Notes under the pieces: model-generated
What the model was told of the DNA's origin: nothing
Databases searched by the model: none
The model's input: the letters and a program-made list of their open reading frames with translations, nothing else
Position numbers and translations under genes: made by a program
Shown here: positions 33,290-42,555 of the stretch, piece after piece
Numbering within the stretch: position 1 is the first letter of the stretch
Layout: every line of letters begins with the position of its first letter
DNA from: Pseudohongiella sp.
Lineage (GTDB): Bacteria > Pseudomonadota > Gammaproteobacteria > Pseudomonadales > Pseudohongiellaceae
Assembly: GCA_030696315.1 (NCBI GenBank)
Contig: JAUYSM010000062.1
Span: 1 to 64,000, forward strand
Length of the DNA stretch: 64,000 nt
Reading direction: 5' to 3'

Positions 33290-34243
33290 CTATGTTTGCT
33301 GGGTAGGGCCAGGTATCACTGCTGGCTCATTGGCGACGCCATGCGGAACATGTCCCGTTGCGACATGTTGGCGCGCCGAGTCACAATGACCCTGTTGGTC
33401 GTCAAAAAATACATCGGCTTCATACGCTTTCAGAAAAATACCCTTCTCCATACCGCCCAGAAACAACGATTCATCAATGCGAATGTTCCATGCACGCAGC
33501 GTACGGACTACGCGTTCATGGGCTGGCGCCGAACGCGCAGTTACCAGACAGGTCCGAATGGGGGACTCACCCGGCGCAAAGGCCAGCTGCAGTTGTTGCA
33601 GCGCAGCCAGAAACGGCTTGAACGGGCCGCCAGACAAGGGCTGATTGGCCGACAATTTTTCATTGCGTGCAAAAGCTTCCAGCCCTTGGGTTTTATAAAT
33701 TCTCTCAGATTCATCTGAAAACAACACGGCATCACCATCAAACGCAAATCTGAGGGCATCGTCTCGCCCGGTATTGCCGGCAGATGGCAGAATGGTTGCG
33801 GCAGCAACACCCTGCTCCAGGGCCTGTCTGACATCCGAGCCATCTAAAGACAAAAACAGATGGCTGTTAAACGCAGAAATATATCGGTAAGGACTGCTGC
33901 CGCCTGAAAACGCGGCACGTGTAATCCCCAGCTTGTAGTGCTCAATGGAATTGAAAACGCGCAAACCGGTGTCTGCGCTGTTTCTGGACAGCAGAATGAC
34001 CTCAACACGTGGTGCAGCCAGCATGACATTCAGGTGTAGAAGTTTTTTTACCAGATTAAATGCCCCGCCGGGTTGTAGCGGCTCATTCTCATGGGCGATC
34101 TGGTACTTTTGATAAGCATCAAGCCCCTGTTCTTCAAAAATCTGATGGCTTTCAGTCAGATCAAACAAAGCCCGTGACGAAATGGCAATCACCAATTTAC
34201 TGTTGGGTTGTGGTGCCAGGTTTGTGGGCTTGGTTTCTGACAT
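33290..34243 (-). CDS. 5'-nucleotidase (cytosolic NT5C1-like family)
   Basis: This 317-residue protein belongs to the 5'-nucleotidase family PF06189, related to animal cytosolic nucleotidase I. Signs of it are the N-terminal VIAISSRALFDL, the repeated long motif with NSADTGLRVFNSI, FSGGSSPYRYI and the C-terminal EADVFFDDQQGHCD. It probably dephosphorylates nucleoside monophosphates in the cytoplasm; substrate preference cannot be read. ATG 34243 lies nine bases after AGGA; the ATG three codons upstream directly abuts that site. It lies 39 bp from the start of cysB. Confidence 0.88.
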   Translation of the reverse strand: MSETKPTNLAPQPNSKLVIAISSRALFDLTESHQIFEEQGLDAYQKYQIAHENEPLQPGGAFNLVKKLLHLNVMLAAPRVEVILLSRNSADTGLRVFNSIEHYKLGITRAAFSGGSSPYRYISAFNSHLFLSLDGSDVRQALEQGVAAATILPSAGNTGRDDALRFAFDGDAVLFSDESERIYKTQGLEAFARNEKLSANQPLSGGPFKPFLAALQQLQLAFAPGESPIRTCLVTARSAPAHERVVRTLRAWNIRIDESLFLGGMEKGIFLKAYEADVFFDDQQGHCDSARQHVATGHVPHGVANEPAVIPGPTQQT

Positions 34244-34359
34244 GGTGGACATTCCTGTAAGCTGGCGATCAGCTAAAACACACGAGTAAAATGCGATGCC
34301 GATGCCAAGACAAATCTGTTACGGTGGCTTCTGACAAGGAATTCTCTTCAGGTAAATCG

Positions 34360-35487
34360 ATGAACAGTAAAGATACAACAAATATCAAACCTGAAATAGC
34401 ACTGGTGTTATCGGGTGGTGGTGCCAGAGCAGCCTATCAGGTCGGTGCATTGCGCGGCATTGCGAGTGTATTGCCCAAAGATATCTGTAACCCCTTTCAG
34501 ATTATTTCCGGTACCTCTGCAGGCGCCATGAATGCGGTAGGGCTGGCGACACATGCGCATAAAATGCGCACGGGCGTTAAGATGCTGGAGTATGTCTGGC
34601 GCAATATCAGCAGTGACAAAATTTACCGGCTTGATTCTGCGGGCTTGGTCAGCAGCGCCTCAAACTGGGTGTTTTCTTTTCTGGCCAATCGCAAAGCGCG
34701 GACACCGGCCTCATTGCTCGATAACAGTCCCCTGGATAACTTGCTGCATGAGATTCTGCGACTGGAGCGGATCAATGAAAATATGCAGGCTGGTTATCTG
34801 GATAGCCTGGTCGTGACGGCATCCGGCTATACCAGCGGCGAATCAGTTTCATTTTTTCAAAGCAGCAAGCCGGTTGAAAACTGGCAGCGATCACATCGGG
34901 TGGGTATTCGTACCGAGTTACGACATCGGCATTTGCTGGCATCGTCTGCAATCCCAACGCTGTTTCCAGCAGTGAAAATCAATCGAGAGTTTTTTGGAGA
35001 TGGTGCTATCAGGCAACTGGCGCCCCTGAGCCCTGCCATTCATATGGGGGCAAACAAAATATTGGCTATCGGTGTCAGTGGCAGCCGGACACGCCGCCCG
35101 GCAAAAGGTGATCAGGTGGCTCAACCTTCCTTGTCGCAGATAGTTGGACACGTGTTAAACAGTGCATTTGTGGATACGCTGGAGAGTGACATGGCGGTAC
35201 TGCGGCGATACAACGCGCTGATTCCCTTGTGTTCAAAACAGACGGCGTTGGACGTCAGGCCGATAGAACTGTTGGAAATCACACCGAGTCTCGACCTTAA
35301 CCGTATAGCTGAGGATTATTACCAAACCCTGCCAAGGTCTATCCGGCTGTTTATCAGAGACACCAATTCAAGCTCGATTGCCAGTTTATTGATGTTTGAG
35401 AAGGAGTACTGCGAGGCACTCATGGATCTGGGCATCGCCGATGCGTTGGCAAAACGGGAGCAGATCCAAGAGTTTTTCCTGCGTTAA
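34360..35487 (+). CDS. Patatin-like phospholipase
   Basis: This 375-residue protein has a full patatin catalytic set: oxyanion loop GGGARAAYQ (19-27), nucleophile elbow GTSAG with Ser53, and the dyad aspartate in DGA (214-216). It has no signal peptide, so it is probably a cytoplasmic or membrane-peripheral acyl hydrolase. The C-terminal 150 residues form the extension typical of DUF3336-free bacterial patatins. The ATG at 34360 is chosen because the 23 in-frame codons upstream are poorly coding. It stands alone and converges on the porin gene with an 11-bp gap. Confidence 0.88.
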   Translation: MNSKDTTNIKPEIALVLSGGGARAAYQVGALRGIASVLPKDICNPFQIISGTSAGAMNAVGLATHAHKMRTGVKMLEYVWRNISSDKIYRLDSAGLVSSASNWVFSFLANRKARTPASLLDNSPLDNLLHEILRLERINENMQAGYLDSLVVTASGYTSGESVSFFQSSKPVENWQRSHRVGIRTELRHRHLLASSAIPTLFPAVKINREFFGDGAIRQLAPLSPAIHMGANKILAIGVSGSRTRRPAKGDQVAQPSLSQIVGHVLNSAFVDTLESDMAVLRRYNALIPLCSKQTALDVRPIELLEITPSLDLNRIAEDYYQTLPRSIRLFIRDTNSSSIASLLMFEKEYCEALMDLGIADALAKREQIQEFFLR

Positions 35488-35498
35488 ATCACGTCAGA

Positions 35499-36248
35499 TC
35501 AGAACGAGTAGCTGAATCCAACTACCAGCTTATCTTCCTGATCAGTGCCATTACGGTCTTTGCCACCGATGATGTAGGTCGTAAAGAATTCAGCTGGCAA
35601 TTCAGCGATGCCTTTGCTCAGCGTGATGTCCAGGCTTCTGAACGCGCCGCTTTCAGCAGTTGCAGGAATGAATTTGCCTTTGTCTTCGTAGGTTGCATAG
35701 CTGGCGGTAACGCCAAGACCGAAACCTTCGCCAAGATCAAAGCTGGTGCCAAAAGTGAAGAACATGTCGCCTTGGTTTGACCAGGTTGCATCTTCTGCCA
35801 TGTACTTCATGCCAAAATCCAGACCACCAAAGCTCAAGCCCAGGTAGGGTTCCATTACGCTTGCACCGCTGTCATCCATGTACCAGTAGTACAGTGCACC
35901 AAAGTCATATGACAGGCCGCCGCTTTCGCCTGAGTATCCTGCGTAGAAGTTGTTCTCAACGGTGGTGCTGAGATCAGGAGTCCCGTAGCTCAGGTTTGAT
36001 GCCCACCAGCCAGAGTACCAGCCGCTTTCTGTGCTGGTCAGGTCGAATCCGGCCTGCACTGCTGCACCATCGTTCTCCGGTGTATTGGTAATGCCACGGA
36101 ATACGTAGCCTGATACCACACCGACGTTGCCGGCAATTTCCAATTCAGCATGGGCCGGTTTTACTGCGAAGATGCTTGCTGCTGCCATAAGGGCTGTGCC
36201 ACCGAGTACGGCCAGTTTGCTTTTCGCTGCAACGTTGATTACCTGCAT
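35499..36248 (-). CDS. TorF-family putative outer-membrane porin
   Basis: This 249-residue protein has a signal peptide ending at VKPAHA-E and a mature region of alternating beta strands rich in Gly, Tyr and Trp. The opening IAGNVGVVSGYVFRGI is typical of the Gcw_chp/TorF family (PF09694), and the C-terminus ends in a strand with terminal Phe (VVGFSYSF), as outer-membrane proteins do. Function is not established; family members are often linked to nutrient limitation. ATG 36248 follows AGGAG by eight bases. Transcription is probably from the sigma-54-type promoter at 36347-36362. Confidence 0.88.
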   Translation of the reverse strand: MQVINVAAKSKLAVLGGTALMAAASIFAVKPAHAELEIAGNVGVVSGYVFRGITNTPENDGAAVQAGFDLTSTESGWYSGWWASNLSYGTPDLSTTVENNFYAGYSGESGGLSYDFGALYYWYMDDSGASVMEPYLGLSFGGLDFGMKYMAEDATWSNQGDMFFTFGTSFDLGEGFGLGVTASYATYEDKGKFIPATAESGAFRSLDITLSKGIAELPAEFFTTYIIGGKDRNGTDQEDKLVVGFSYSF

Positions 36249-36346
36249 AGTGTTCACTCCTGATTCACTGTTTAGTGCTTGATAGTAAGTTCTTTCTTGT
36301 TGGGTCCGAATCGTGTTTGCAATTCGCCCGGACTTACTTTCTAAGG

Positions 36347-36362
36347 AGCAATACCTGTGCCA
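36347..36362 (-). promoter_or_regulatory. Sigma-54 (RpoN) type promoter of the TorF porin
   Basis: On the minus strand TGGCAC (36357-36362), five bases, then TTGCT (36347-36351) match the RpoN consensus TGGCAC-N5-TTGCW exactly, with the GG and GC dinucleotides 12 bp apart. It lies about 100 bp before the porin start codon. An IHF-like sequence (TATCAA, 36373-36378) and an NtrC-like half-site (TGCACCA, 36437-36443) lie upstream; both are weak. Confidence 0.7.
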
Positions 36363-36503
36363 ACATACAAAATATCAATATTTACAATAATATAGCTATC
36401 CTACCCAAAACCTGCCTAAAACCTGACGCTCTATTCTGGTGCATAAAAAGCCGGGTATGCGCTGGAATGAAGCCTGTGGGTGAGCAAAATGACCAATAGC
36501 CAT

Positions 36504-36527
36504 ACGTAGTCTCTGGCGAGACTACGT
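36504..36527. repeat. 10-bp inverted repeat downstream of the TerB/DUF533 gene
   Basis: ACGTAGTCTC (36504-36513) pairs perfectly with GAGACTACGT (36518-36527) around TGGC, flanked by GCCAT/ATGGC (36499-36503, 36531-36535). It lies 30 bp beyond the stop codon of the minus-strand gene and may end its transcript, but no U-tract follows. Confidence 0.4.
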
Positions 36528-36557
36528 TGAATGGCGTATTCATGAATCAGGTAAGGG

Positions 36558-37271
36558 TCAGGCGTCAACGATCTGGTGATCGAGGTGAGCAGTAAGCTCT
36601 GCCGGGAGATTCAGACGGTGTGCAAGCACTTCGATGTAAGCTCGCTCTGCCGGGTGGTCGATATCAATCGCCAGACGTGAGACCAGGTAAACTTCGGAAG
36701 CCTGCTCAATACCCTGAACCGAGGAAACCAGAGCGTCTACATCGACAGGTTTGCGTAAGGCATCAAAAACAAACGCCTTGCTTTCGGCATCCAGTGACAT
36801 CTTTTCAACTTGCTCAAAAATCACAGTCTGCTCTTTATTATCGATATGACTATCTGCTTTTGCTGCGTAGATCATGGCGGTAATCAAGGTCAGTGAAAAA
36901 TTCTGGCCTGAGGCGGTATTGGCGGGAGGCGGCAGAAAGCGCGGGTCGACGTGCTGCATGTCATCCACCGTGGCGATGGGTGCGGATTGCACTTGTTTGC
37001 CTTGTTGCCAGTTCTGGTAAGCCTTAAAAGCCAGCGCGCCGGCAGCTGCTGCGCCACCATAACCGATGACACCGCCAGCCATTTTTCGCATCTTTTTGCT
37101 GCCAATCAGTAGCCCTAACACACCACCCAGCGCCGCGCCTTTGCCAAAACCGCCACCCATCATGCCGCCCAGCGGGCTGCTGTTAAATGCGTTGTTCTGC
37201 TCAGTCATGCCTTGCTGCGGGTTTTGGCGACCGGAACCCAGAAATTGCTCAAACAGTTTGTTTGCATCCAT
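36558..37271 (-). CDS. TerB-like DUF533 protein (YebE type)
   Basis: This 237-residue protein has a Gly-rich N-terminal part (GGMMGGGFGKGAALGGVLGLLIG), a hydrophobic Gly/Ala segment around 66-85, and a C-terminal TerB-like helical domain (about 120-235) containing MIYAAKADSHIDNKEQ, the acidic metal-binding signature of the family. Relatives include the inner-membrane protein YebE of E. coli; the role is unknown despite the tellurite-resistance name. The gene is monocistronic, 59 bp after dbpA on the same strand. Confidence 0.85.
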   Translation of the reverse strand: MDANKLFEQFLGSGRQNPQQGMTEQNNAFNSSPLGGMMGGGFGKGAALGGVLGLLIGSKKMRKMAGGVIGYGGAAAAGALAFKAYQNWQQGKQVQSAPIATVDDMQHVDPRFLPPPANTASGQNFSLTLITAMIYAAKADSHIDNKEQTVIFEQVEKMSLDAESKAFVFDALRKPVDVDALVSSVQGIEQASEVYLVSRLAIDIDHPAERAYIEVLAHRLNLPAELTAHLDHQIVDA

Positions 37272-37330
37272 TGTTTATCCTCATGGTTGTCCGTGGAAAA
37301 AGATGTCTGTCTCTCTGAGGGCGCAAGAGC

Positions 37331-38710
37331 TCAAAGAGCGCGAACACGTGCAGTTTTACCTTTTATTTTGCCTTTGCTCAGTATCTGTTTTGCCAGTTCT
37401 GCCTTTTGCCGATTAATTGCCACATAGGCGGCCTGGTGGGTAATGCGTATATTCCCCACATCAGATCTATCCAGCTCGCCGGTGCCTGTTAAGGCTCCTA
37501 ACACGTCGGTGGGACGGATTTTGTCACGTTTGCCGCCATCAATGATCAAAGTAGCCATACTTGCCGGCGGTGGCGACTGTTTCAACACTGATGCCGGTGG
37601 CAGCGCGGATAAGGCTTGGTCAGTACCTTTTTCGAACGAAGTGAATGTGCATGCCCTGCCCTTCGCGCCGGCACGTCCTGTGCGCCCGATCCGATGGGTA
37701 TGGGTTTCACGATCGCGCGCTTCATGATAATTGACCACCAGATCGAGGCCAATAATATCAAGACCGCGTGCGGCAACATCCGTGGCTACCAGCACGCGTG
37801 CGCTACCATTGCTGAAGCGGATAAACGCCTGGTCGCGTTCACGCTGGTCCATTTCGCCATGTAATGCCAGCGCAGAAAAACCGGTGCGTGACAGTCGCTG
37901 ACACACCTCATCAACGTCGTTGCGAGTTGTGCAAAAAACCAAGGCATTGTCGGGTTTAAAATGCAGCAAAATTCGCTTTAAAGCATCGAGTCTTGATTCG
38001 TCGTCGCCGGTCAGATAAGTCAGTTCATCAATATCCGGTGCAGTTTCAGACTCTTGAAGCTGTGCGTAAACCGGCTCCAGTAATATTTTGTCAGACAAGT
38101 AGCGGATTTCAGGTGAGTAGGTAGCACTGAAAAACAGGATTTGTGGTCTGCCCGCTGAGCCTGATTGTGCTGATTTCTGGATAGTCAGTTCCGCCAGGAC
38201 ATTTTCAACAGAAGGCAAAAATCCCATATCAAGCATACGATCCGCTTCATCCAGAACCAGACAATTGATGTTGGCCAGTTCCAGCGATTTACGTTGTAAG
38301 TGGTCTTCGATGCGTCCGGGCGTGCCAACGATGATGTGCGCGCCGTGACTCAAGGAATCGGCCTGCACTGCAATTGGGCGGCCCCCACACAGGCTCAGCA
38401 CTTTGACATTGGGCATCAGTCTGGCAAGACGGCGTATTTCTTCAGCTACCTGATCAGCCAGTTCGCGCGTAGGGCACAAAATCAAGGCTTGTGGCTTGAA
38501 CAATGTAGCGTCCAGTTTTTGCAGAATCCCAAGGCCAAATGCGGCAGTCTTGCCAGAGCCTGTTTTTCCTTGCGCCATCACGTCGCGCCCCGCCAGTACG
38601 GCTGGCAGGCTGAGTTGTTGAACCGGTGTCATCTGGGTAAAAGCCAGCGCCGCGAGGTTCTGCAGCAGTGCGGGATGTAATTGCAGTTGTGAAAAATCAG
38701 TGTCTGACAT
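37331..38710 (-). CDS. dbpA: ATP-dependent RNA helicase DbpA
   Basis: DbpA is a DEAD-box helicase that binds hairpin 92 of 23S rRNA and helps large-subunit assembly. The 459-residue product has the Q motif (FTQMTPVQQLSLP), motif I AQGKTGSGKTAAF, motif II VLDEADRML, SAT, and motif VI HRIGRTGRAG. The C-terminal 75 residues (from MATLIIDGGKRDKI) form the RNA-recognition domain that sets DbpA apart from RhlE and RhlB. Confidence 0.95.
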   Translation of the reverse strand: MSDTDFSQLQLHPALLQNLAALAFTQMTPVQQLSLPAVLAGRDVMAQGKTGSGKTAAFGLGILQKLDATLFKPQALILCPTRELADQVAEEIRRLARLMPNVKVLSLCGGRPIAVQADSLSHGAHIIVGTPGRIEDHLQRKSLELANINCLVLDEADRMLDMGFLPSVENVLAELTIQKSAQSGSAGRPQILFFSATYSPEIRYLSDKILLEPVYAQLQESETAPDIDELTYLTGDDESRLDALKRILLHFKPDNALVFCTTRNDVDEVCQRLSRTGFSALALHGEMDQRERDQAFIRFSNGSARVLVATDVAARGLDIIGLDLVVNYHEARDRETHTHRIGRTGRAGAKGRACTFTSFEKGTDQALSALPPASVLKQSPPPASMATLIIDGGKRDKIRPTDVLGALTGTGELDRSDVGNIRITHQAAYVAINRQKAELAKQILSKGKIKGKTARVRAL

Positions 38711-38847
38711 ATCTATTTCCAGAAGAGCACAGCGATGAAGAAATTGCGGGTGAGCAGTGTATCACTTGAAGAGGCTTCGATGGCGGGTTCCCCTTGCTTG
38801 ATGAAAGACCTACAATACCCGCAGTCCCTGATATAGAGAGCTGATTG

Positions 38848-39627
38848 ATGTCTGTAAGCATAAAAACCCCGGAAGATATCGAGAAAATGCGCGTAGCCGG
38901 TCGTCTGGCTGGCGAAGTACTCGAAATGATTGAGCCCTTTGTTCAAGTGGGTATCAGCACCGGTGAATTAGACCGGATCTGTCACGATTATATTGTCAAC
39001 GTACAGAACGCGATCCCGGCCCCGCTCAACTACAATGGGTTTCCCAAGTCAATTTGCACGTCGCTCAACCATGTGGTTTGCCACGGTATCCCCAGCGACA
39101 GCAAGATCTTGAAAAGTGGTGATATTCTCAATATTGACATTACCGTGATAAAAGATGGTTTTCACGGTGACACCAGCAAGATGTTTATGCTGGGCGATGT
39201 TGCACCCCATGCAAAACGACTGATCAAGGTCACTCAGGAATGCCTGTACAAAGCCATTGAAATTGTGAAACCCGGAATCCGCCTTGGCGATATTGGCCAT
39301 GTTATCCAGACCCATGCCGAGGCTAACAATTATTCAGTGGTTCGAGAGTACTGTGGGCACGGTATAGGACGTATTTTCCACGAGGACCCTCAGGTATTAC
39401 ATTATGGTAAACCTGATACTGGCACGCTGGTGCTTGAAGGAATGACCTTCACCATTGAACCCATGATCAATCTGGGTGAACGACATACCAAGTTATCCAA
39501 AACAGATGGCTGGACAGTCACTACACGTGATCGACGTCTGTCTGCGCAGTGGGAGCATACACTGGCGGTTACCGCCACCGGCTGCGAAGTACTGACGCGT
39601 CGCAAAGAAGAAGAGTTGTTTAAGTAA
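38848..39627 (+). CDS. map: Methionine aminopeptidase, type I
   Basis: Map removes the initiator methionine from nascent proteins. The 259-residue product has the pita-bread fold's five metal ligands, visible in DILNIDITVIKDGFHGDTSKMF (two Asp), YCGHGIGRIFHEDP (His), FTIEPMI (Glu) and SAQWEHTLAV (Glu). It lacks the N-terminal SH3-binding extension of eukaryotic forms. ATG 38848 is used; the codon before it is also a possible start. Order map-glnD-dapD is common in Pseudomonas relatives; rpsB is not next to it. Confidence 0.95.
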   Translation: MSVSIKTPEDIEKMRVAGRLAGEVLEMIEPFVQVGISTGELDRICHDYIVNVQNAIPAPLNYNGFPKSICTSLNHVVCHGIPSDSKILKSGDILNIDITVIKDGFHGDTSKMFMLGDVAPHAKRLIKVTQECLYKAIEIVKPGIRLGDIGHVIQTHAEANNYSVVREYCGHGIGRIFHEDPQVLHYGKPDTGTLVLEGMTFTIEPMINLGERHTKLSKTDGWTVTTRDRRLSAQWEHTLAVTATGCEVLTRRKEEELFK

Positions 39628-39738
39628 TTGTCTACTGCTTGAAAATCGAACTGTCCAGATCTCCTGCTTTTTAGCTTACAAATCTATTTATGCCCGTCAT
39701 TCGATGTGGACGGGCGATAGACGTCGAGGGTGTGCACG

Positions 39739-42480
39739 ATGAGTGTTGATTTATCGATTGCCGTAACAGATAACCCGAATATTCATGTCAGCCATCCGGG
39801 ATGGGCGGATCACACACTGTTTGATACCTTGACCTTTGATCAGAAACTAGGCTCGGGTATGCCCACGGTTACCTTGTTCAAGGACGTGTTAGCGCAGACC
39901 CAGCAGGAACTGGATCGACGTTATCGCGCAGGAGCTGAAATCAGTAACCTGGTCTGTGGTCGGGCATGGTTTATGGATGAATTACTGCGTCGAGCCTGGC
40001 GTTTGTTTGACTGGAAAAACAGTGAACATCTCAGTTTACTGGCGGTGGGTGGTTATGGGCGTGGAGAATTGCACCCGCATTCAGATATCGATCTGTTGTT
40101 ATTGATGCGGGGTGACCAGTCCGCAATAAACCGGGAAGCATTAAGCAAATTTTTTACCTTTCTGTGGGATATCAACCTCGAGATAGGTCAGAGTGTGCGC
40201 ACCATAGTGCAGTGTCGCGAAGAGGCTGTGAAAGACATCACCGTCGCGACCAGTCTGATGGAGTCCAGAACGATTGTGGGCCCCGCTGCCAACCCGGAAT
40301 CCTTGCGCCTGGAAATGATTGCGTTAACACAGGATGCCAGCGTGTGGCCTGCTCGAGAGTTTTTTACCGCCAAACGCGACGAGCAGATTGCACGGCACAA
40401 TAAGTATTACGACATTGATTATGCACTAGAACCCAATGTGAAAACTTCGCCGGGAGGTCTGCGTGATATCCAGACGATTGGCTGGATCGCCAAGCGCCAC
40501 TATGACGCCGATAACCTGGCAGATCTTGTTGCACTTGGATTTTTGTTACCTTCTGAATATGAGCAGCTTTATAAAGGCGAACAATTGCTATGGAAGCTGC
40601 GTTACGGTTTGCATTTGCTCGCGGGTCGCAAAGAAGATCGCTTGTTGTTTGACAAGCAGCGCGATCTGGCCGCGATGTTTGGTTTTCAGGATGATAACAA
40701 GAGTCTTGCGGTCGAAAAGTTGATGCAAGAGTATTACCGAGCGGTAGCGACCCTTCGCGCTTTAAACGACGTGTTGCTGCAACACTTTGATGAAGCAATT
40801 CTCAGAGCGGGCGAAAAGGTAGAGATCACTCGAATCAACAACCGCTTCCAGATTCGCAATAATTATATTGAAGTCACAGACAGCGGCATTTTTAAACGGT
40901 TTCCATTTGCGTTGATGGAAGTTTTTGTGTTGATGGCACAAAACCCGGAAATCAAAGGCGTGCGTGCGGCAACGATTCGATTGATCCATGAGTATCGCAC
41001 ACTCATTGATAACAAATTCCGGGTGGATATCAGGAATACCACGCTGTTTATGGAGTTGTTGCGCTCCCCCAATGACCTGACTACTCAGCTCAGACGTATG
41101 GCCCGCTATGGCATTCTGGGGCGCTACTTGCCTGAGTTTGGCGCCATAACCGGCAAGATGCAGCATGACCTGTTTCATATTTACACAGTCGATGCGCATA
41201 CCTTGCAGGTGGTTGAGAATATGCGACGCTTCCGTTTGCCGGAGGCCAAAGATCTGTATCCCATTGCAGCACATATCATCACAAAACTGCCCAAAGTTGA
41301 GCTGCTTTATATCGCTGGCCTGTATCACGATATCGCCAAAGGTCGCGGTGGGGATCACTCAACACTCGGTATGGAGGATGCGACCGCGTTTTGCCAGCGC
41401 CATCACCTGAGTGCGTGGGATACAAAACTGGTGTGCTGGCTGATTGGAAAACATCTGTTGATGTCGATGACAGCGCAACGCAAAGACATTTCGGATCCTG
41501 AAGTCATTCAAGACTTTGCCGTGCAGGTTGGTGACAAGCTGCATCTGGATTATTTATACGCGCTGACGGTTGCTGATATCAATGCAACCAACCCTACCTT
41601 GTGGAATGCCTGGCGCGCGTCTTTGCTGCGACAATTGTATTTGAGTACAAAAAAGGCACTGCGCAGAGGCCTCGAAAATCCGATTGATCGACAGGATCGG
41701 ATCAAGGACAAACAAGAAAGCGCCTTGCTGAAATTACGCGATAAAGGTTTGTCGGACGCCGAGATTCAAAGCATCTGGGAGAATACCGATGATGAATACT
41801 TTGTGCGTGAATCGGCCGCTAATATTGTCTGGCACACGGAGTCGATAGCCCGGCACAAGCAGCAACATGGTGCAGAGGAGACTCTGATTCTGGTTCAGGA
41901 TACCGCAGACTCTCTGGCTGACGGTGCTACCCACATTTTTATTTATACCGTCAACCGCCGCCATCTGTTTGCTAGCAGCGCGGCAGCCATGGAGCAGCTG
42001 GGACTGAACATTCAGGATGCGCGAATTTTTACTTCCAGCAAAAACTTTTGCATGAACACCTACTCTGTGCTGGAAATGGATGGCACGGCGATTGGCGATA
42101 ATCCTCAACGCGTCAGCCAGATTAAAAAGCTGTTGTGTGAGTATCTGGCCGAGCCGTCAGCTCATCTGCGTGTTTCCAGAAAACGACGTTCCCGAAAACT
42201 GCAGCATTTTGGTCAGCAAGTTGAAACCGCCGTGATCAACAAAGGGGGGCAGCCGTGGTCAACACTGGAGGTCAACTGCATCGATAAACCGGGCATTCTT
42301 GCCGCCATAGGAAAGGTATTCGCAGAGCAGGAAATACAATTGCTGAACGCCCGTATTGCCACGCTTGGCGAGCGTGTTGAGGATTTGTTTTTTATTGCAG
42401 ATGCCAATGATCAGCCTGTTTCTGATCCATTGGCCATCGAAAAACTGCAAAAGGCTTTGCAGCTGGAACTGGAAGCCTGA
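39739..42480 (+). CDS. glnD: PII uridylyltransferase/uridylyl-removing enzyme
   Basis: GlnD senses glutamine and modifies PII proteins, setting nitrogen control through NtrBC. The 913-residue product has the nucleotidyltransferase motif GGYGRGELHPHSDID with D116 and D118, a central helical region, the HD hydrolase domain with YHDIAKGRGGDHS, and two C-terminal ACT domains (the last begins LEVNCIDKPGILAAIGKVF). All catalytic residues look intact. ATG 39739 lies 10 bases after GAGG. Its presence fits the sigma-54-type promoter seen upstream of the TorF porin. Confidence 0.96.
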   Translation: MSVDLSIAVTDNPNIHVSHPGWADHTLFDTLTFDQKLGSGMPTVTLFKDVLAQTQQELDRRYRAGAEISNLVCGRAWFMDELLRRAWRLFDWKNSEHLSLLAVGGYGRGELHPHSDIDLLLLMRGDQSAINREALSKFFTFLWDINLEIGQSVRTIVQCREEAVKDITVATSLMESRTIVGPAANPESLRLEMIALTQDASVWPAREFFTAKRDEQIARHNKYYDIDYALEPNVKTSPGGLRDIQTIGWIAKRHYDADNLADLVALGFLLPSEYEQLYKGEQLLWKLRYGLHLLAGRKEDRLLFDKQRDLAAMFGFQDDNKSLAVEKLMQEYYRAVATLRALNDVLLQHFDEAILRAGEKVEITRINNRFQIRNNYIEVTDSGIFKRFPFALMEVFVLMAQNPEIKGVRAATIRLIHEYRTLIDNKFRVDIRNTTLFMELLRSPNDLTTQLRRMARYGILGRYLPEFGAITGKMQHDLFHIYTVDAHTLQVVENMRRFRLPEAKDLYPIAAHIITKLPKVELLYIAGLYHDIAKGRGGDHSTLGMEDATAFCQRHHLSAWDTKLVCWLIGKHLLMSMTAQRKDISDPEVIQDFAVQVGDKLHLDYLYALTVADINATNPTLWNAWRASLLRQLYLSTKKALRRGLENPIDRQDRIKDKQESALLKLRDKGLSDAEIQSIWENTDDEYFVRESAANIVWHTESIARHKQQHGAEETLILVQDTADSLADGATHIFIYTVNRRHLFASSAAAMEQLGLNIQDARIFTSSKNFCMNTYSVLEMDGTAIGDNPQRVSQIKKLLCEYLAEPSAHLRVSRKRRSRKLQHFGQQVETAVINKGGQPWSTLEVNCIDKPGILAAIGKVFAEQEIQLLNARIATLGERVEDLFFIADANDQPVSDPLAIEKLQKALQLELEA

Positions 42481-42555
42481 CACTGATAAGTCAGCAGTCT
42501 TGGTACTGACTGTATGCAATGATTTTATAGAGAACGGATAAACAAGGATTCAAGT

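Larger units (their letters stand above)
36249..36557. other. Intergenic region between the porin and the TerB/DUF533 gene
   Basis: This is the longest gene-free stretch between protein genes. From the porin side it holds a leader of about 90 bases, the sigma-54-type promoter, an AT-rich tract (about 36364-36412) and, at the far end, an inverted repeat. No ORF with convincing coding character is present. Confidence 0.7.
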
